Below, in pieces: positions 1-7,750 of a DNA stretch of 64,000 nucleotides. Position 1 is the first letter of the stretch. Every line of letters begins with the position of its first letter. The position numbers and the translations under genes are program-made. The stretch lies in NCBI GenBank assembly GCA_040381215.1, contig JBEIHO010000004.1, positions 1 to 64,000 of the forward strand, written 5' to 3'. The DNA is from SZUA-430 sp040381215 (lineage in GTDB: Bacteria > Pseudomonadota > Alphaproteobacteria > Micropepsales > Micropepsaceae). The notes beneath the pieces were generated by a model. The model worked only from the letters and a program-made list of their open reading frames with translations. It was not told where the DNA came from and did not search any database.

Positions 1-585
1 AGCGACGTCGGCCAGAAAAGCAGCGCCAACGTGACACTTCAGGTATCGCGTGGCATTGACGGCCTTGGTGCCTCGCACAACGGCGACCCGGACCTCAGCC
101 GCTCGGACAGCCGCCCGCAATTCACCCGCGTCAAGCTCACGGCATCCTATTTCGCAAGACTGGTCGACAAATGGTCGATCAACGTCTCCGCCACAGGGCA
201 ATACGCAGACGGCGCCCTGCCATCCGGCGAGGAGTTCAATTTCGGCGGCACGCGCTATGGCCGCGGCTACGACTACAACGTGATTGGCGGTGACAATGGC
301 TGGGCGGCTTCTGCCGAACTCCGCTACACGCTCGACGCCTCGTTCATGGCGATGGATCAGTTGCAATTCTTCGTGTTCGGCGACGCTGGCCGGTCCATGG
401 ACCTGCTCAGCGGAACCCCGGGATACGAGCAACTGACCGCCACCTCGGCCGGCGGAGGTCTCCGTCTTTTCATAACGCCCTATCTTGTAGCAACAGTCGA
501 AGCGGCACTGCCGCTCGCCTACAGCGACACAATCAACACCATCGACAACACCCGCATCTTTGTCTCGTTGTCCTGGTGGAAATGA
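1..585 (+). CDS. TpsB/ShlB-FhaC-type outer-membrane transporter, C-terminal part (5' truncated by window)
   Basis: The frame is already open at base 1, so only about the last 194 residues are seen. They look like an outer-membrane beta-barrel: short alternating strands rich in Tyr, Phe, Gly and Ala, with FGGTRYGRGYD (bases 244-276) resembling the conserved RGY/RGF turn of the ShlB/FhaC/HecB family, the outer-membrane half of two-partner secretion. The last strand ends in SLSWWK rather than the usual terminal Phe. The POTRA domains and any TpsA substrate would lie upstream, outside the window. Another Omp85-superfamily barrel is possible. Family placement is from motif and strand pattern only. 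Confidence 0.72.
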   Translation, partial: SDVGQKSSANVTLQVSRGIDGLGASHNGDPDLSRSDSRPQFTRVKLTASYFARLVDKWSINVSATGQYADGALPSGEEFNFGGTRYGRGYDYNVIGGDNGWAASAELRYTLDASFMAMDQLQFFVFGDAGRSMDLLSGTPGYEQLTATSAGGGLRLFITPYLVATVEAALPLAYSDTINTIDNTRIFVSLSWWK

Positions 586-671
586 CCGCAATACCTGGCA
601 TTGCAGCGCGTCTCCGGCGCATCCATCATCAGGTTCTTCGATTCGGTCCAGCCCTGCAGACGGGAGCCACG

Positions 672-1568
672 ATGATGACAAAGGCCCTGAAATGCCAACC
701 CGTGCTGGCAGGTTTTCTGGCTCTCGCGCTGTGCGCGGTCCCGGGCCTCGCGCAGCAAGGCAACCCACCAGCATCCGCATCCACCGAAGACAAGGACGAG
801 GCATCGCCCTGCACGGACGACACGCTCGGGCAGAAGCCTTGCGAAGCGGTCGTTCAACCAGCGCCGCCTCGGTTACCGTCACCGGCATCACCACCGCCTT
901 CGGCAAGCATCAACTGGAGTAACGGCGGCGCGACGGGGCCCAACAGCGTCCAGGTGCTGAGCTACTTCCAGAGAGGCACCATGAAACTCGAGGTACGCGA
1001 TGCCTTCGGCATGGTGGTGATCCCCCGCAAGGCGCTCGATGCCACCGAGAAAGCCCGCCACCGGCAGTTCTGCGAATTGCTGCAGGCATCCCTCGACTTC
1101 GTGGCGCCGGAAGACGTGACCCCGACAGAGGTCCTTGCCACCTATTGGCCGACCGTCTCCAACATCAACCCGGCATCCATCCGGATGGCCTTTGCGACAC
1201 AGGACTGCCAGAGCCTCCTGCTCTGGTACGACCACAAGCTGGCGCGGGACATCGCCGCGCGAACCGGGCTTCAGGACAAGAGCGGCCCGCTCCTGGTGAC
1301 ATGGCCGTCTCAACGCACGGTCGCCCGGGAAGAACGCGATCCCCTTGTGGTCGACTTTTCAAGGGCGAATGCGGCCAGCGCTCGCCGGACCCTTGCCTAC
1401 TGGTTTCGCCAGGTCAGCCAGGATCCCGCCCTTTGGACCGACCATATTCGCGAAGGCACATTTCGCGCGGACCTCGCCGACGCCATCAACGAGACCGCCG
1501 GCGTGATGCTTTCGGTGCTGTCGGGGAAATGGGAAGGCCTGACCGAGGTCAACAGCAGCCCTTCCTGA
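672..1568 (+). CDS. Exported protein of unknown function
   Basis: A 298-residue protein with a clear signal peptide (basic start, hydrophobic run LAGFLALALCAVPGLA, cleavage near residue 27) and a Pro/Ala/Ser-rich linker up to about residue 75. A folded domain follows with two Cys residues, in FCELL and TQDCQ. I do not recognise the family. I chose the ATG at 672 (675 is equally possible) because GGGAG lies at 662-666. A GTG at 576 overlapping the upstream stop would bury the signal peptide. It sits 86 bases after the TpsB-like gene on the same strand, so it may be co-transcribed and act in the periplasm or on the surface. That role is inferred from position. Confidence 0.6.
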   Translation: MMTKALKCQPVLAGFLALALCAVPGLAQQGNPPASASTEDKDEASPCTDDTLGQKPCEAVVQPAPPRLPSPASPPPSASINWSNGGATGPNSVQVLSYFQRGTMKLEVRDAFGMVVIPRKALDATEKARHRQFCELLQASLDFVAPEDVTPTEVLATYWPTVSNINPASIRMAFATQDCQSLLLWYDHKLARDIAARTGLQDKSGPLLVTWPSQRTVAREERDPLVVDFSRANAASARRTLAYWFRQVSQDPALWTDHIREGTFRADLADAINETAGVMLSVLSGKWEGLTEVNSSPS

Positions 1569-1580
1569 CGCTCCCGCCGG

Positions 1581-3410
1581 TCAGACCTTCGTCTGCTCAG
1601 GCTGCACGATGCGGATGTGCAATTCGCGCAACTGCTTCAGCGTGACGTCCGAAGGCGCCCCCATCATCAGGTCTTCCGCCTTCTGGTTCATGGGGAACAT
1701 CGTGACTTCACGCAGGTTTTCCTCACCCGCGATCAGCATCACGATACGATCGACGCCCGGCGCGGTACCGCCGTGCGGCGGGGCCCCGAAGCGGAACGCA
1801 TTCAGCATGCCGCCGAATTTCTGCTCGACCACATCCGCCGGATAGCCCGCGATATCGAAGGCCTTGATCATGATGTCAGGCCTGTGATTGCGGATGGCGC
1901 CCGATGACAGTTCGATGCCATTGCACACGATGTCGTACTGGAAGGCCGTGATGCCGAGGATGGTCTTGTCATCCTTGGCGTCGAGCTTCAGGAACGCATC
2001 CTGGTCGAAGTTCGGCATCGAGAACGGGTTGTGGCTGAAGTCGATCTTCTTGTCGTCTTCGTTCCACTCGTACATCGGGAAGTCGACGATCCAGCAGAAG
2101 TGGAAATCGTAATGGGGCGACGCCTTCAGCCCCAGTTCGTTGCCGATGCGAATGCGCGCAGCACCCGCCAGCTTGGCCGCCGCATCCGCCTTGCCTGCCG
2201 AGAAGAACAACGCATCCCCGGCCTTCACGCCGGCCTTCTGGGCCAGCCGCACCAGCACAGGCTCGGGGATGAACTTGGCAATCGGCCCCTTGCCGACAAG
2301 CTTGCCGCCTTCATCCTCGAAGGTGATGTAGCCAAGGCCAGGCGCCTTCATCTCGCTGCGGGCCCAGTCATTGAGCTTGTCGAAGAACGAACGCGGCTGG
2401 CCGGCCGCGCCGGGCGCCGGAATGGCACGGACGACGCCGCCCTGCGCGACGACGGACTTGAAGGCCTTGAACTCGACCGAGGCATCCGCGAACTCGGCGC
2501 TGACGTCGGCGATGATGATCGGGTTGCGCAGGTCCGGCTTGTCGGAGCCATATTTCAGCATCGACTCGGCATAGGGAATGCGCGGGAACGGACCCGGATT
2601 GATCGTCCGGCCATTGGCGAATTCCTGGAACACGCCATGCAGCACGGGTTCGACGGCGGCGAACACGTCTTCCTGCGTCACGAAGCTCATCTCGAGGTCG
2701 AGCTGGTAGAATTCGCCCGGCGAGCGGTCGGCGCGCGCGTCTTCGTCGCGGAAGCAGGGCGCGATCTGGAAATAGCGATCGAAGCCCGCCACCATGATCA
2801 GCTGCTTGAACTGCTGCGGCGCCTGCGGCAACGCGTAGAACTTGCCCGGATGCAGCCGCGAGGGCACCAGGAAGTCGCGCGCGCCCTCGGGCGAGGACGC
2901 CGTCAGGATCGGGGTCTGGAACTCGGTGAAGCCCTGATCGATCATGCGCCGGCGCAGGCTCGAGATCACATTCGACCGCAGCAGGATATTCCGGTGGATC
3001 CGGTCGCGGCGCAGGTCGAGGAACCGGTACTTCAGGCGCACGTCCTCGGGATAGTCCTGCTCCCCGAACACCGGCAACGGCAGGTCGCCGGCTTCACCCT
3101 GGACCGCCACCTCGTCGATGCGGATTTCGATCTCACCCGTGGCCAGGTCCTTGTTAACCGTATCCCCCGGCCGGGCGACGACGCGGCCCGTGAAGGTCAC
3201 AACGAACTCCGACCGCAGGCCATCAACCCCCTTGAACGCTGGGCTGTCGGGCTCCACCACGCATTGTGTCAGGCCGTAATTGTCCCTGAGGTCGATGAAG
3301 ACCAGCCCGCCATGATCGCGTCGGCGATGAACCCAGCCGGAAATCCGGACCCGGCTGCCAACATGGCTTGCGCGCAATTCGCCGCAGGTATGGCTACGGT
3401 AGCGATGCAT
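1581..3410 (-). CDS. aspS: Aspartyl-tRNA synthetase, probably non-discriminating (Asp/Asn)
   Basis: A class II aminoacyl-tRNA synthetase of 609 residues, the usual length for bacterial AspRS. The N-terminal OB-fold anticodon-binding domain (about 1-105) has GWVHRRRDHGG. The catalytic core carries motif 2 (CFRDEDARADR), the GAD insertion, and motif 3 near the end (GVDRIVMLI). His33 in RDHGG corresponds to the His seen in non-discriminating AspRS such as that of Pseudomonas, where discriminating enzymes such as E. coli AspRS have Leu. The enzyme therefore probably charges both tRNA-Asp and tRNA-Asn, with GatCAB completing Asn-tRNA. It is divergent from rnd across a 104-base gap. Confidence 0.97.
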   Translation of the reverse strand: MHRYRSHTCGELRASHVGSRVRISGWVHRRRDHGGLVFIDLRDNYGLTQCVVEPDSPAFKGVDGLRSEFVVTFTGRVVARPGDTVNKDLATGEIEIRIDEVAVQGEAGDLPLPVFGEQDYPEDVRLKYRFLDLRRDRIHRNILLRSNVISSLRRRMIDQGFTEFQTPILTASSPEGARDFLVPSRLHPGKFYALPQAPQQFKQLIMVAGFDRYFQIAPCFRDEDARADRSPGEFYQLDLEMSFVTQEDVFAAVEPVLHGVFQEFANGRTINPGPFPRIPYAESMLKYGSDKPDLRNPIIIADVSAEFADASVEFKAFKSVVAQGGVVRAIPAPGAAGQPRSFFDKLNDWARSEMKAPGLGYITFEDEGGKLVGKGPIAKFIPEPVLVRLAQKAGVKAGDALFFSAGKADAAAKLAGAARIRIGNELGLKASPHYDFHFCWIVDFPMYEWNEDDKKIDFSHNPFSMPNFDQDAFLKLDAKDDKTILGITAFQYDIVCNGIELSSGAIRNHRPDIMIKAFDIAGYPADVVEQKFGGMLNAFRFGAPPHGGTAPGVDRIVMLIAGEENLREVTMFPMNQKAEDLMMGAPSDVTLKQLRELHIRIVQPEQTKV

Positions 3411-3514
3411 GGAAGATCCTTGAGTTTCTCAGAAATTGCCTGTTTAAGGGCGCCCCTTGTGGCCGCGTGGCCACATCCTGTCAAGACCGGGCAACATGGG
3501 CTAAAGCATCGCAA

Positions 3515-4669
3515 ATGGGAAGACTGGTCACGACGAATGAAGACCTTGCAGCCGCTTGCGAGCGCTTTGCGGGGGCCCCCTATGTCGCCATCGACACCGA
3601 GTTCATGCGCGACACCACCTACTGGCCCCGGCTGTGCCTGGTCCAGGCGGCGATCCCCGGCCATGCGATCGCGATCGATCCGCTGGCGCCGGGCCTCGAC
3701 CTGAAGCCGTTCATGGAGATCCTGTCCCGCCCCGACTGCATCAAGGTCTTCCACGCCGCCCGCCAGGACATCGAGATCTTCTATCACCTGGCAGGGGTGA
3801 TCCCGGCCCCGCTGTTCGACACCCAGGTCGCAGCCATGGTCTGCGGCTTCGGCGATGCCGCCGCCTACGAGACCCTGGTCCGGGAACTGGTCCACGTCCA
3901 GGTGGACAAGTCCTCCCGCTTCACCGATTGGGCACGCCGTCCGCTGACGGATCGCCAGATCGACTACGCCCTCTCCGACGTGATCCACCTGTGCCGGGTC
4001 TACGAATCGCTGACCCGCCAGCTCGAGAAGAGCGGCCGCTCGGAATGGCTCGAGGAAGAGCTCGGCATCCTGCGCGCGCCCGAGACCTACGACCTGAAGC
4101 CCGAGGATTCCTGGCGCCGCCTCAAGCTGCGCAGCGGCAACCGGCGCTTCACGGCCGTCCTGATGGAAGTCGCCGCCTGGCGCGAGCGCCTCGCCCAGGA
4201 ACGAGACGTGCCCCGCAGCCGCGTGCTCAAGGACGACGCCCTGTTCGAGATCGCCTCCCAGGCGCCTGCAACCACGGGTGACCTCGAGGCCCTGCGTGGC
4301 ATTCCAAGGGGTTTCTCGGGCTCGCGGGCGGCCAATGGCCTGATCGACGCGGTCAAGGCGGGTCTCGCCCTGCCCCCCTCAGCCGTCCCGGAAATCGAGC
4401 GGGGCACGCCGGTGTCCGTGCCCCCCATCCTCGGCGACATGATGCGCGTCCTGCTCAAGATCCTGTGCGACCAGCATGGCGTGGCGCAGAAGCTCATCGC
4501 TTCGTCGTCTGATCTCGACCTGATCGCGGCCGATGATAACGCCGACGTTCCTGCCCTCTCAGGCTGGCGGCGGGATATCTTTGGAAACGCGGCGCTGGAG
4601 CTGAAGCACGGGCGCATCGCCCTCTCCATACGCAATCGCAAGCCCATCGTGGTCGCAACGGGTTCCTGA
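3515..4669 (+). CDS. rnd: Ribonuclease D
   Basis: A 3'-5' exoribonuclease of the DEDDy class (384 residues; E. coli RNase D has 375) that trims tRNA and other stable RNA 3' ends. The three Exo motifs are visible: AIDTEFMRD (Asp27, Glu29), VFHAARQDIEIF, and DYALSDVIHL with the Tyr and Asp of the YxxxD signature. An HRDC-type helical region starts around residue 215. I chose the ATG at 3515 because it places Exo I close to the N-terminus as in the family. The longer open frame from 3368 runs back into aspS. A TetR-type gene converges from the other side after only five bases. Confidence 0.95.
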   Translation: MGRLVTTNEDLAAACERFAGAPYVAIDTEFMRDTTYWPRLCLVQAAIPGHAIAIDPLAPGLDLKPFMEILSRPDCIKVFHAARQDIEIFYHLAGVIPAPLFDTQVAAMVCGFGDAAAYETLVRELVHVQVDKSSRFTDWARRPLTDRQIDYALSDVIHLCRVYESLTRQLEKSGRSEWLEEELGILRAPETYDLKPEDSWRRLKLRSGNRRFTAVLMEVAAWRERLAQERDVPRSRVLKDDALFEIASQAPATTGDLEALRGIPRGFSGSRAANGLIDAVKAGLALPPSAVPEIERGTPVSVPPILGDMMRVLLKILCDQHGVAQKLIASSSDLDLIAADDNADVPALSGWRRDIFGNAALELKHGRIALSIRNRKPIVVATGS

Positions 4670-4674
4670 AGGGC

Positions 4675-5313
4675 TCAGGCAGCCTTCCCGTTGCACAGCA
4701 GCGTCTTCAGCGCCCCGAACGAGTGGTCGATATAGGGGTTCACCTGCGCCGCGCTCATGCCCGCAGCACCGAACAGCGTGCGATCGACCAGAACGTGCAT
4801 CAGCGGCGCATCGACCATCTTCTGCACCACGGCAACGTCGAGGGGCGCACACTCGCCCGCGGTAATCGCCGCCGAGATGATGCGGCGCCCCGCCTCTGTC
4901 ACCGGGATGGTCAACTTGGTAACGAAGGCGTTTGTAAGCCCCGGCATCTGCCCACCCTCGCGGATCAGCAGGCGGAAGGCCTCGACGCTGCGCGGATCAG
5001 CAAGCAAACGCTTGTACCCATTGGCTGTTTCATCCAGGAAATACGGAAACGGCTTGGGATTTGTCAGGCCATGCGCGATCCATCCCATGTCGACGTCGTC
5101 GGAGACGGCGTTGAACACGGCGTCCATCAGGTGGTTCTTGCTGCGATAGGCCTCGTAGACAGTGGGCTTCGACACGCCAATCACCCGGGCAAGGTCCGCC
5201 ATTGACGTTTTGGCGACGCCCTTCTCCAGAAACAGCCTCCGCGCGGTCTCGACTACCCGCCCTCGAAAGTCTTCCTTGCTCTTGGTTCTAAGAGCAGTCT
5301 TGTCATCCGTCAT
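4675..5313 (-). CDS. TetR/AcrR-family transcriptional regulator
   Basis: A 212-residue one-component regulator. The N-terminal helix-turn-helix (about residues 17-62) has the TetR pattern SMADLARVIGVSKPTVYEAY. The C-terminal half is an all-helical ligand and dimer domain without a recognisable ligand signature. I take the ATG at 5313, which leaves a normal short arm before the HTH. A GTG at 5409 would add 32 residues and is preceded by a better GA-rich ribosome site, so it cannot be excluded. The gene is divergent from the SDR gene at 5636, and a 14-base palindrome lies between them. Autoregulation and control of the dehydrogenase are likely but inferred. Confidence 0.88.
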   Translation of the reverse strand: MTDDKTALRTKSKEDFRGRVVETARRLFLEKGVAKTSMADLARVIGVSKPTVYEAYRSKNHLMDAVFNAVSDDVDMGWIAHGLTNPKPFPYFLDETANGYKRLLADPRSVEAFRLLIREGGQMPGLTNAFVTKLTIPVTEAGRRIISAAITAGECAPLDVAVVQKMVDAPLMHVLVDRTLFGAAGMSAAQVNPYIDHSFGALKTLLCNGKAA

Positions 5314-5470
5314 CAGCTGGGCGCATTCCGTAAGGTGCACATCAGAGCTGCCGCCCTCGAAGGCCCCGTTACCCTTGAGGCGATTGCCACAATAGGCAGG
5401 ATTAATCACGAACGTCTCTCTGGACCACTGAAGCCTGTATTACAAAGCAATTGCGACATGTCAAAAGTGT

Positions 5471-5484
5471 CTACCACACGGTAG
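5471..5484. promoter_or_regulatory. Palindrome in TetR/SDR intergenic region, candidate operator
   Basis: CTACC-ACAC-GGTAG is a perfect 5-base inverted repeat with a 4-base centre. It lies in the 322-base divergent region between the TetR-type regulator and the SDR gene. TetR proteins bind such dyads next to their own promoter. I see no other comparable dyad here. No -35/-10 assignment is made. The remainder of 5314-5635 holds no recognisable gene. Confidence 0.4.
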
Positions 5485-5635
5485 GCGGAGGACTGATGAT
5501 TATTGGTCACATCTTCCCCGCCTGATTTGGGGGGACAGCACGCAGACACCAGCCCGCGGCCCCTCGCGTTGATTTCCCATCCGCAGAAGCGCTACACCGC
5601 CTCCCGACCCCATTCCCTTTCAACAGAGGTTCAGC

Positions 5636-6538
5636 ATGTCGATACGCTTTGACGGAAAAGTTGCCATCGTGACGGGCGCAGGCGGCGGCCTGGGCCGCAG
5701 CCATGCCCTTGAACTCGCCCGCCGCGGCGCCAAGGTCGTGGTGAACGACCTCGGCGGCTCAGTCGACGGCTCGGGCGGCTCGTCCGACGCGGCACTCAAG
5801 GTCGTCGAGGAAATCAAGGCCTTCGGCGGCACCGCCATTGCCAACGGCGCATCGGTCACCGACGACACAGGCGTCGCCGGCCTGGTCAAGCAGACGCTCG
5901 ACGCCTTCGGCCGCATCGACATCCTCGTCAACAACGCGGGCGTGCTGCGCGACAAGAGCTTCAGCAAGATGGAGGTGAAGGACTTCCAGTTCGTCCTCGA
6001 CGTCCACCTCGTCGGGTCCGTGAAAGTCACCAAGGCCTGCTGGGAGACGATGAAGGCGCAGCAATACGGCCGCATCGTCATGACCTCGTCATCCTCGGGC
6101 CTCTACGGCAATTTCGGACAGACGAATTATGGCGCCGCCAAGCTCGGCCTGGTCGGCTTCATGAACACGCTGAAGCTCGAGGGCCAGAAGGACAACATCA
6201 AGGTCAACTCGCTGGCACCCGTCGCCGGCACGCGCATGACCGAGAACCTGATGCCCCCGCAGGCCCTTGAGGCGCTCAAGCCGGAATACGTGACGCCTGG
6301 CGTCATCTATCTCGTCAGCGAAGACGCTCCGAACGGCGTGATCCTGGCGGCAGGCGGCGGCGCCTTCGCGGTGGCGCAGATCGTGGAGTCACACGGTGCA
6401 TTCCTCGGTCACAACGATCTGTCAGCCGAGAAAGTCGCTGAAAACTGGGCCAGGATCTCCGACATGTCTGGCGCCAAGGCCTATTTCATGGGCGGCGAAC
6501 AGACCCAGAAATTCTTCTCCCGCATCGGCGGGAACTGA
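5636..6538 (+). CDS. SDR-family dehydrogenase, (3R)-hydroxyacyl-CoA dehydrogenase (MFE-2)-like
   Basis: A classical short-chain dehydrogenase of 300 residues. The nucleotide-binding turn TGAGGGLGR is at 14-22, then VNDLGG as in peroxisomal multifunctional enzyme 2, NNAG, the SSSSG serine strand and the catalytic YGAAK (Tyr-x3-Lys). The VNDLGGS segment and the C-terminal extension of about 50 residues resemble (3R)-hydroxyacyl-CoA dehydrogenase domains rather than 250-residue FabG-type SDRs, suggesting an NAD-linked step in beta-oxidation of a fatty or branched acyl-CoA. Substrate is inferred. It faces the TetR gene and is probably its target. A GC hairpin (6552-6586) follows. Confidence 0.88.
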   Translation: MSIRFDGKVAIVTGAGGGLGRSHALELARRGAKVVVNDLGGSVDGSGGSSDAALKVVEEIKAFGGTAIANGASVTDDTGVAGLVKQTLDAFGRIDILVNNAGVLRDKSFSKMEVKDFQFVLDVHLVGSVKVTKACWETMKAQQYGRIVMTSSSSGLYGNFGQTNYGAAKLGLVGFMNTLKLEGQKDNIKVNSLAPVAGTRMTENLMPPQALEALKPEYVTPGVIYLVSEDAPNGVILAAGGGAFAVAQIVESHGAFLGHNDLSAEKVAENWARISDMSGAKAYFMGGEQTQKFFSRIGGN

Positions 6539-6551
6539 CCGCCCGTACCCA

Positions 6552-6586
6552 CCCCCCGCTTGAGCCGGCATTGGCCCGGCGGGGGG
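6552..6586. terminator. GC-rich hairpin between convergent genes
   Basis: CCCCCCGC at 6552-6559 pairs with GCGGGGGG at 6579-6586, with a further GC-rich self-complementary core in the loop. It lies between the SDR gene and the convergent citrate-synthase gene. There is no T-run on either side, so it is a weak or factor-assisted terminator at best. Confidence 0.4.
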
Positions 6587-6597
6587 GAGGCACCCGT

Positions 6598-7665
6598 TCA
6601 AGCAGCCTCGCCCGGCATCGGGCCGACATAGCGCGACTGCGGCCTGATCAACCGGCCGCTGGCCTCCTGTTCACGCACATGGGCGATCCAGCCGACCGCG
6701 CGTCCGGCCGCGAACACCGGCGTGAATGCAGCACGCGGAATATCAAGCGCCTCAAGCAGCAGGGCCGTGTAGAACTCGACATTCGTGTCGAGCCGCCTCT
6801 GCGTCTTGAACCCCTTCAAAGCCCGAAGAGCCGCTGCCTCGACCTGTTCGGCAAACGCGATCCGGTTCTCGCGCCCCTTGAGCTTCTGCACCACAGCCTT
6901 GAGCACATTCGCCCGGGGATCCCGCACCCGATAGACGCGATGCCCGAATCCCATCAGCCGCTCACCCCGTTGCAGCGCGCGCGATATCCATTCCTCTGCG
7001 CGCGAGACATCACCGATCTCGTCCAGCATGTCCAGGACCGGCCCGGGAGCCCCTCCGTGCAGCGGCCCCTTCAGGGCACAGAGACCGGCCAGCACCGACG
7101 AGGGCAGGCCTGCCGCCGTTGACGCCACCACTCGGGCCGCGAACGTCGATGCATTGAAGCCGTGGTCCATCACCGTGACAAGATAGGTCTCGAACGCGCG
7201 CACTTCAGACGCATCACCCTCGCGCCCGCGCAACATGCGCAGGACATCGTCGGCATGCGCCCGGGACGGATCCGGCACCACCATGGCTTGCCCCGAAACA
7301 AGCCGGCAGGCATGGGCAGCCGCCGTGCCGGATGCTGCCAGCATCAGGACAGGTTCCCGCTCGCGCACCCCATCCGCAATGCCCGACAGCAGGCAACGCA
7401 TCGCCTCGATGGCCTTCATCTGCGTCCAGGGCGCTGACATTGACGAAAACAGGCGGTGCGCTTCGACACGCGCGGCACCAAGGTCAGCCCTCAGGTCATT
7501 GCCATCGTGAAAATCACGCCACAGCAGGCCCGTTGCATCCTCGAAACCGAAGCGCTCGACGAGTGTCTCAAGATCGTACCCGCTGACGATCAACCGACCG
7601 GCTTCACCATCGACGTGGCTCAAAACCGTGTCCGCCGCAATCACATCATCCAGACCGGCCTTCAT
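6598..7665 (-). CDS. Citrate/methylcitrate synthase-family protein
   Basis: A 355-residue short-type citrate synthase fold. Two catalytic His motifs are present, KGPLHGGAP and GFGHRVYR, followed by DPRA. The third catalytic position, usually Asp in NVDFYS, reads NVEFYT, so Glu replaces Asp. That change occurs, as I recall, in a subfamily annotated as citrate/methylcitrate synthase, and activity should be tested rather than assumed. The ATG at 7665 is supported by AGGAGA just upstream; the open frame extends eight codons further. It is divergent from a second citrate-synthase-like gene with an HTH domain. The two share an 83-base promoter region and may share regulation or form a mixed oligomer. 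Confidence 0.85.
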   Translation of the reverse strand: MKAGLDDVIAADTVLSHVDGEAGRLIVSGYDLETLVERFGFEDATGLLWRDFHDGNDLRADLGAARVEAHRLFSSMSAPWTQMKAIEAMRCLLSGIADGVREREPVLMLAASGTAAAHACRLVSGQAMVVPDPSRAHADDVLRMLRGREGDASEVRAFETYLVTVMDHGFNASTFAARVVASTAAGLPSSVLAGLCALKGPLHGGAPGPVLDMLDEIGDVSRAEEWISRALQRGERLMGFGHRVYRVRDPRANVLKAVVQKLKGRENRIAFAEQVEAAALRALKGFKTQRRLDTNVEFYTALLLEALDIPRAAFTPVFAAGRAVGWIAHVREQEASGRLIRPQSRYVGPMPGEAA

Positions 7666-7734
7666 GGAACGTCTCCTTCCTTCTTGCATCGCTCCGGATC
7701 ATATGAGAACGTCGACCTCAGTCGTCAATCTTGA

Positions 7735-7750
7735 ATCAACATATCAATAT
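7735..7750. repeat. Tandem 8-base repeat at the start of the HTH-citrate synthase gene
   Basis: ATCAACAT is followed immediately by ATCAATAT, an 8-base direct repeat with one mismatch, inside an AT-rich patch in a GC-rich window. The adjacent TTGAATCAA (7731-7739) is itself a small palindrome. It lies between two divergent citrate-synthase-like genes, one carrying a DNA-binding domain, so it is a candidate operator. It is very short and could be chance. Confidence 0.25.

Noticed and set aside
2031..3704. 557-residue open frame antisense to aspS
   Set aside because: Shadow frame of a GC-rich gene: aspS on the other strand has all class II synthetase motifs, and this translation has no recognisable domain and is His/Arg/Gln-rich.
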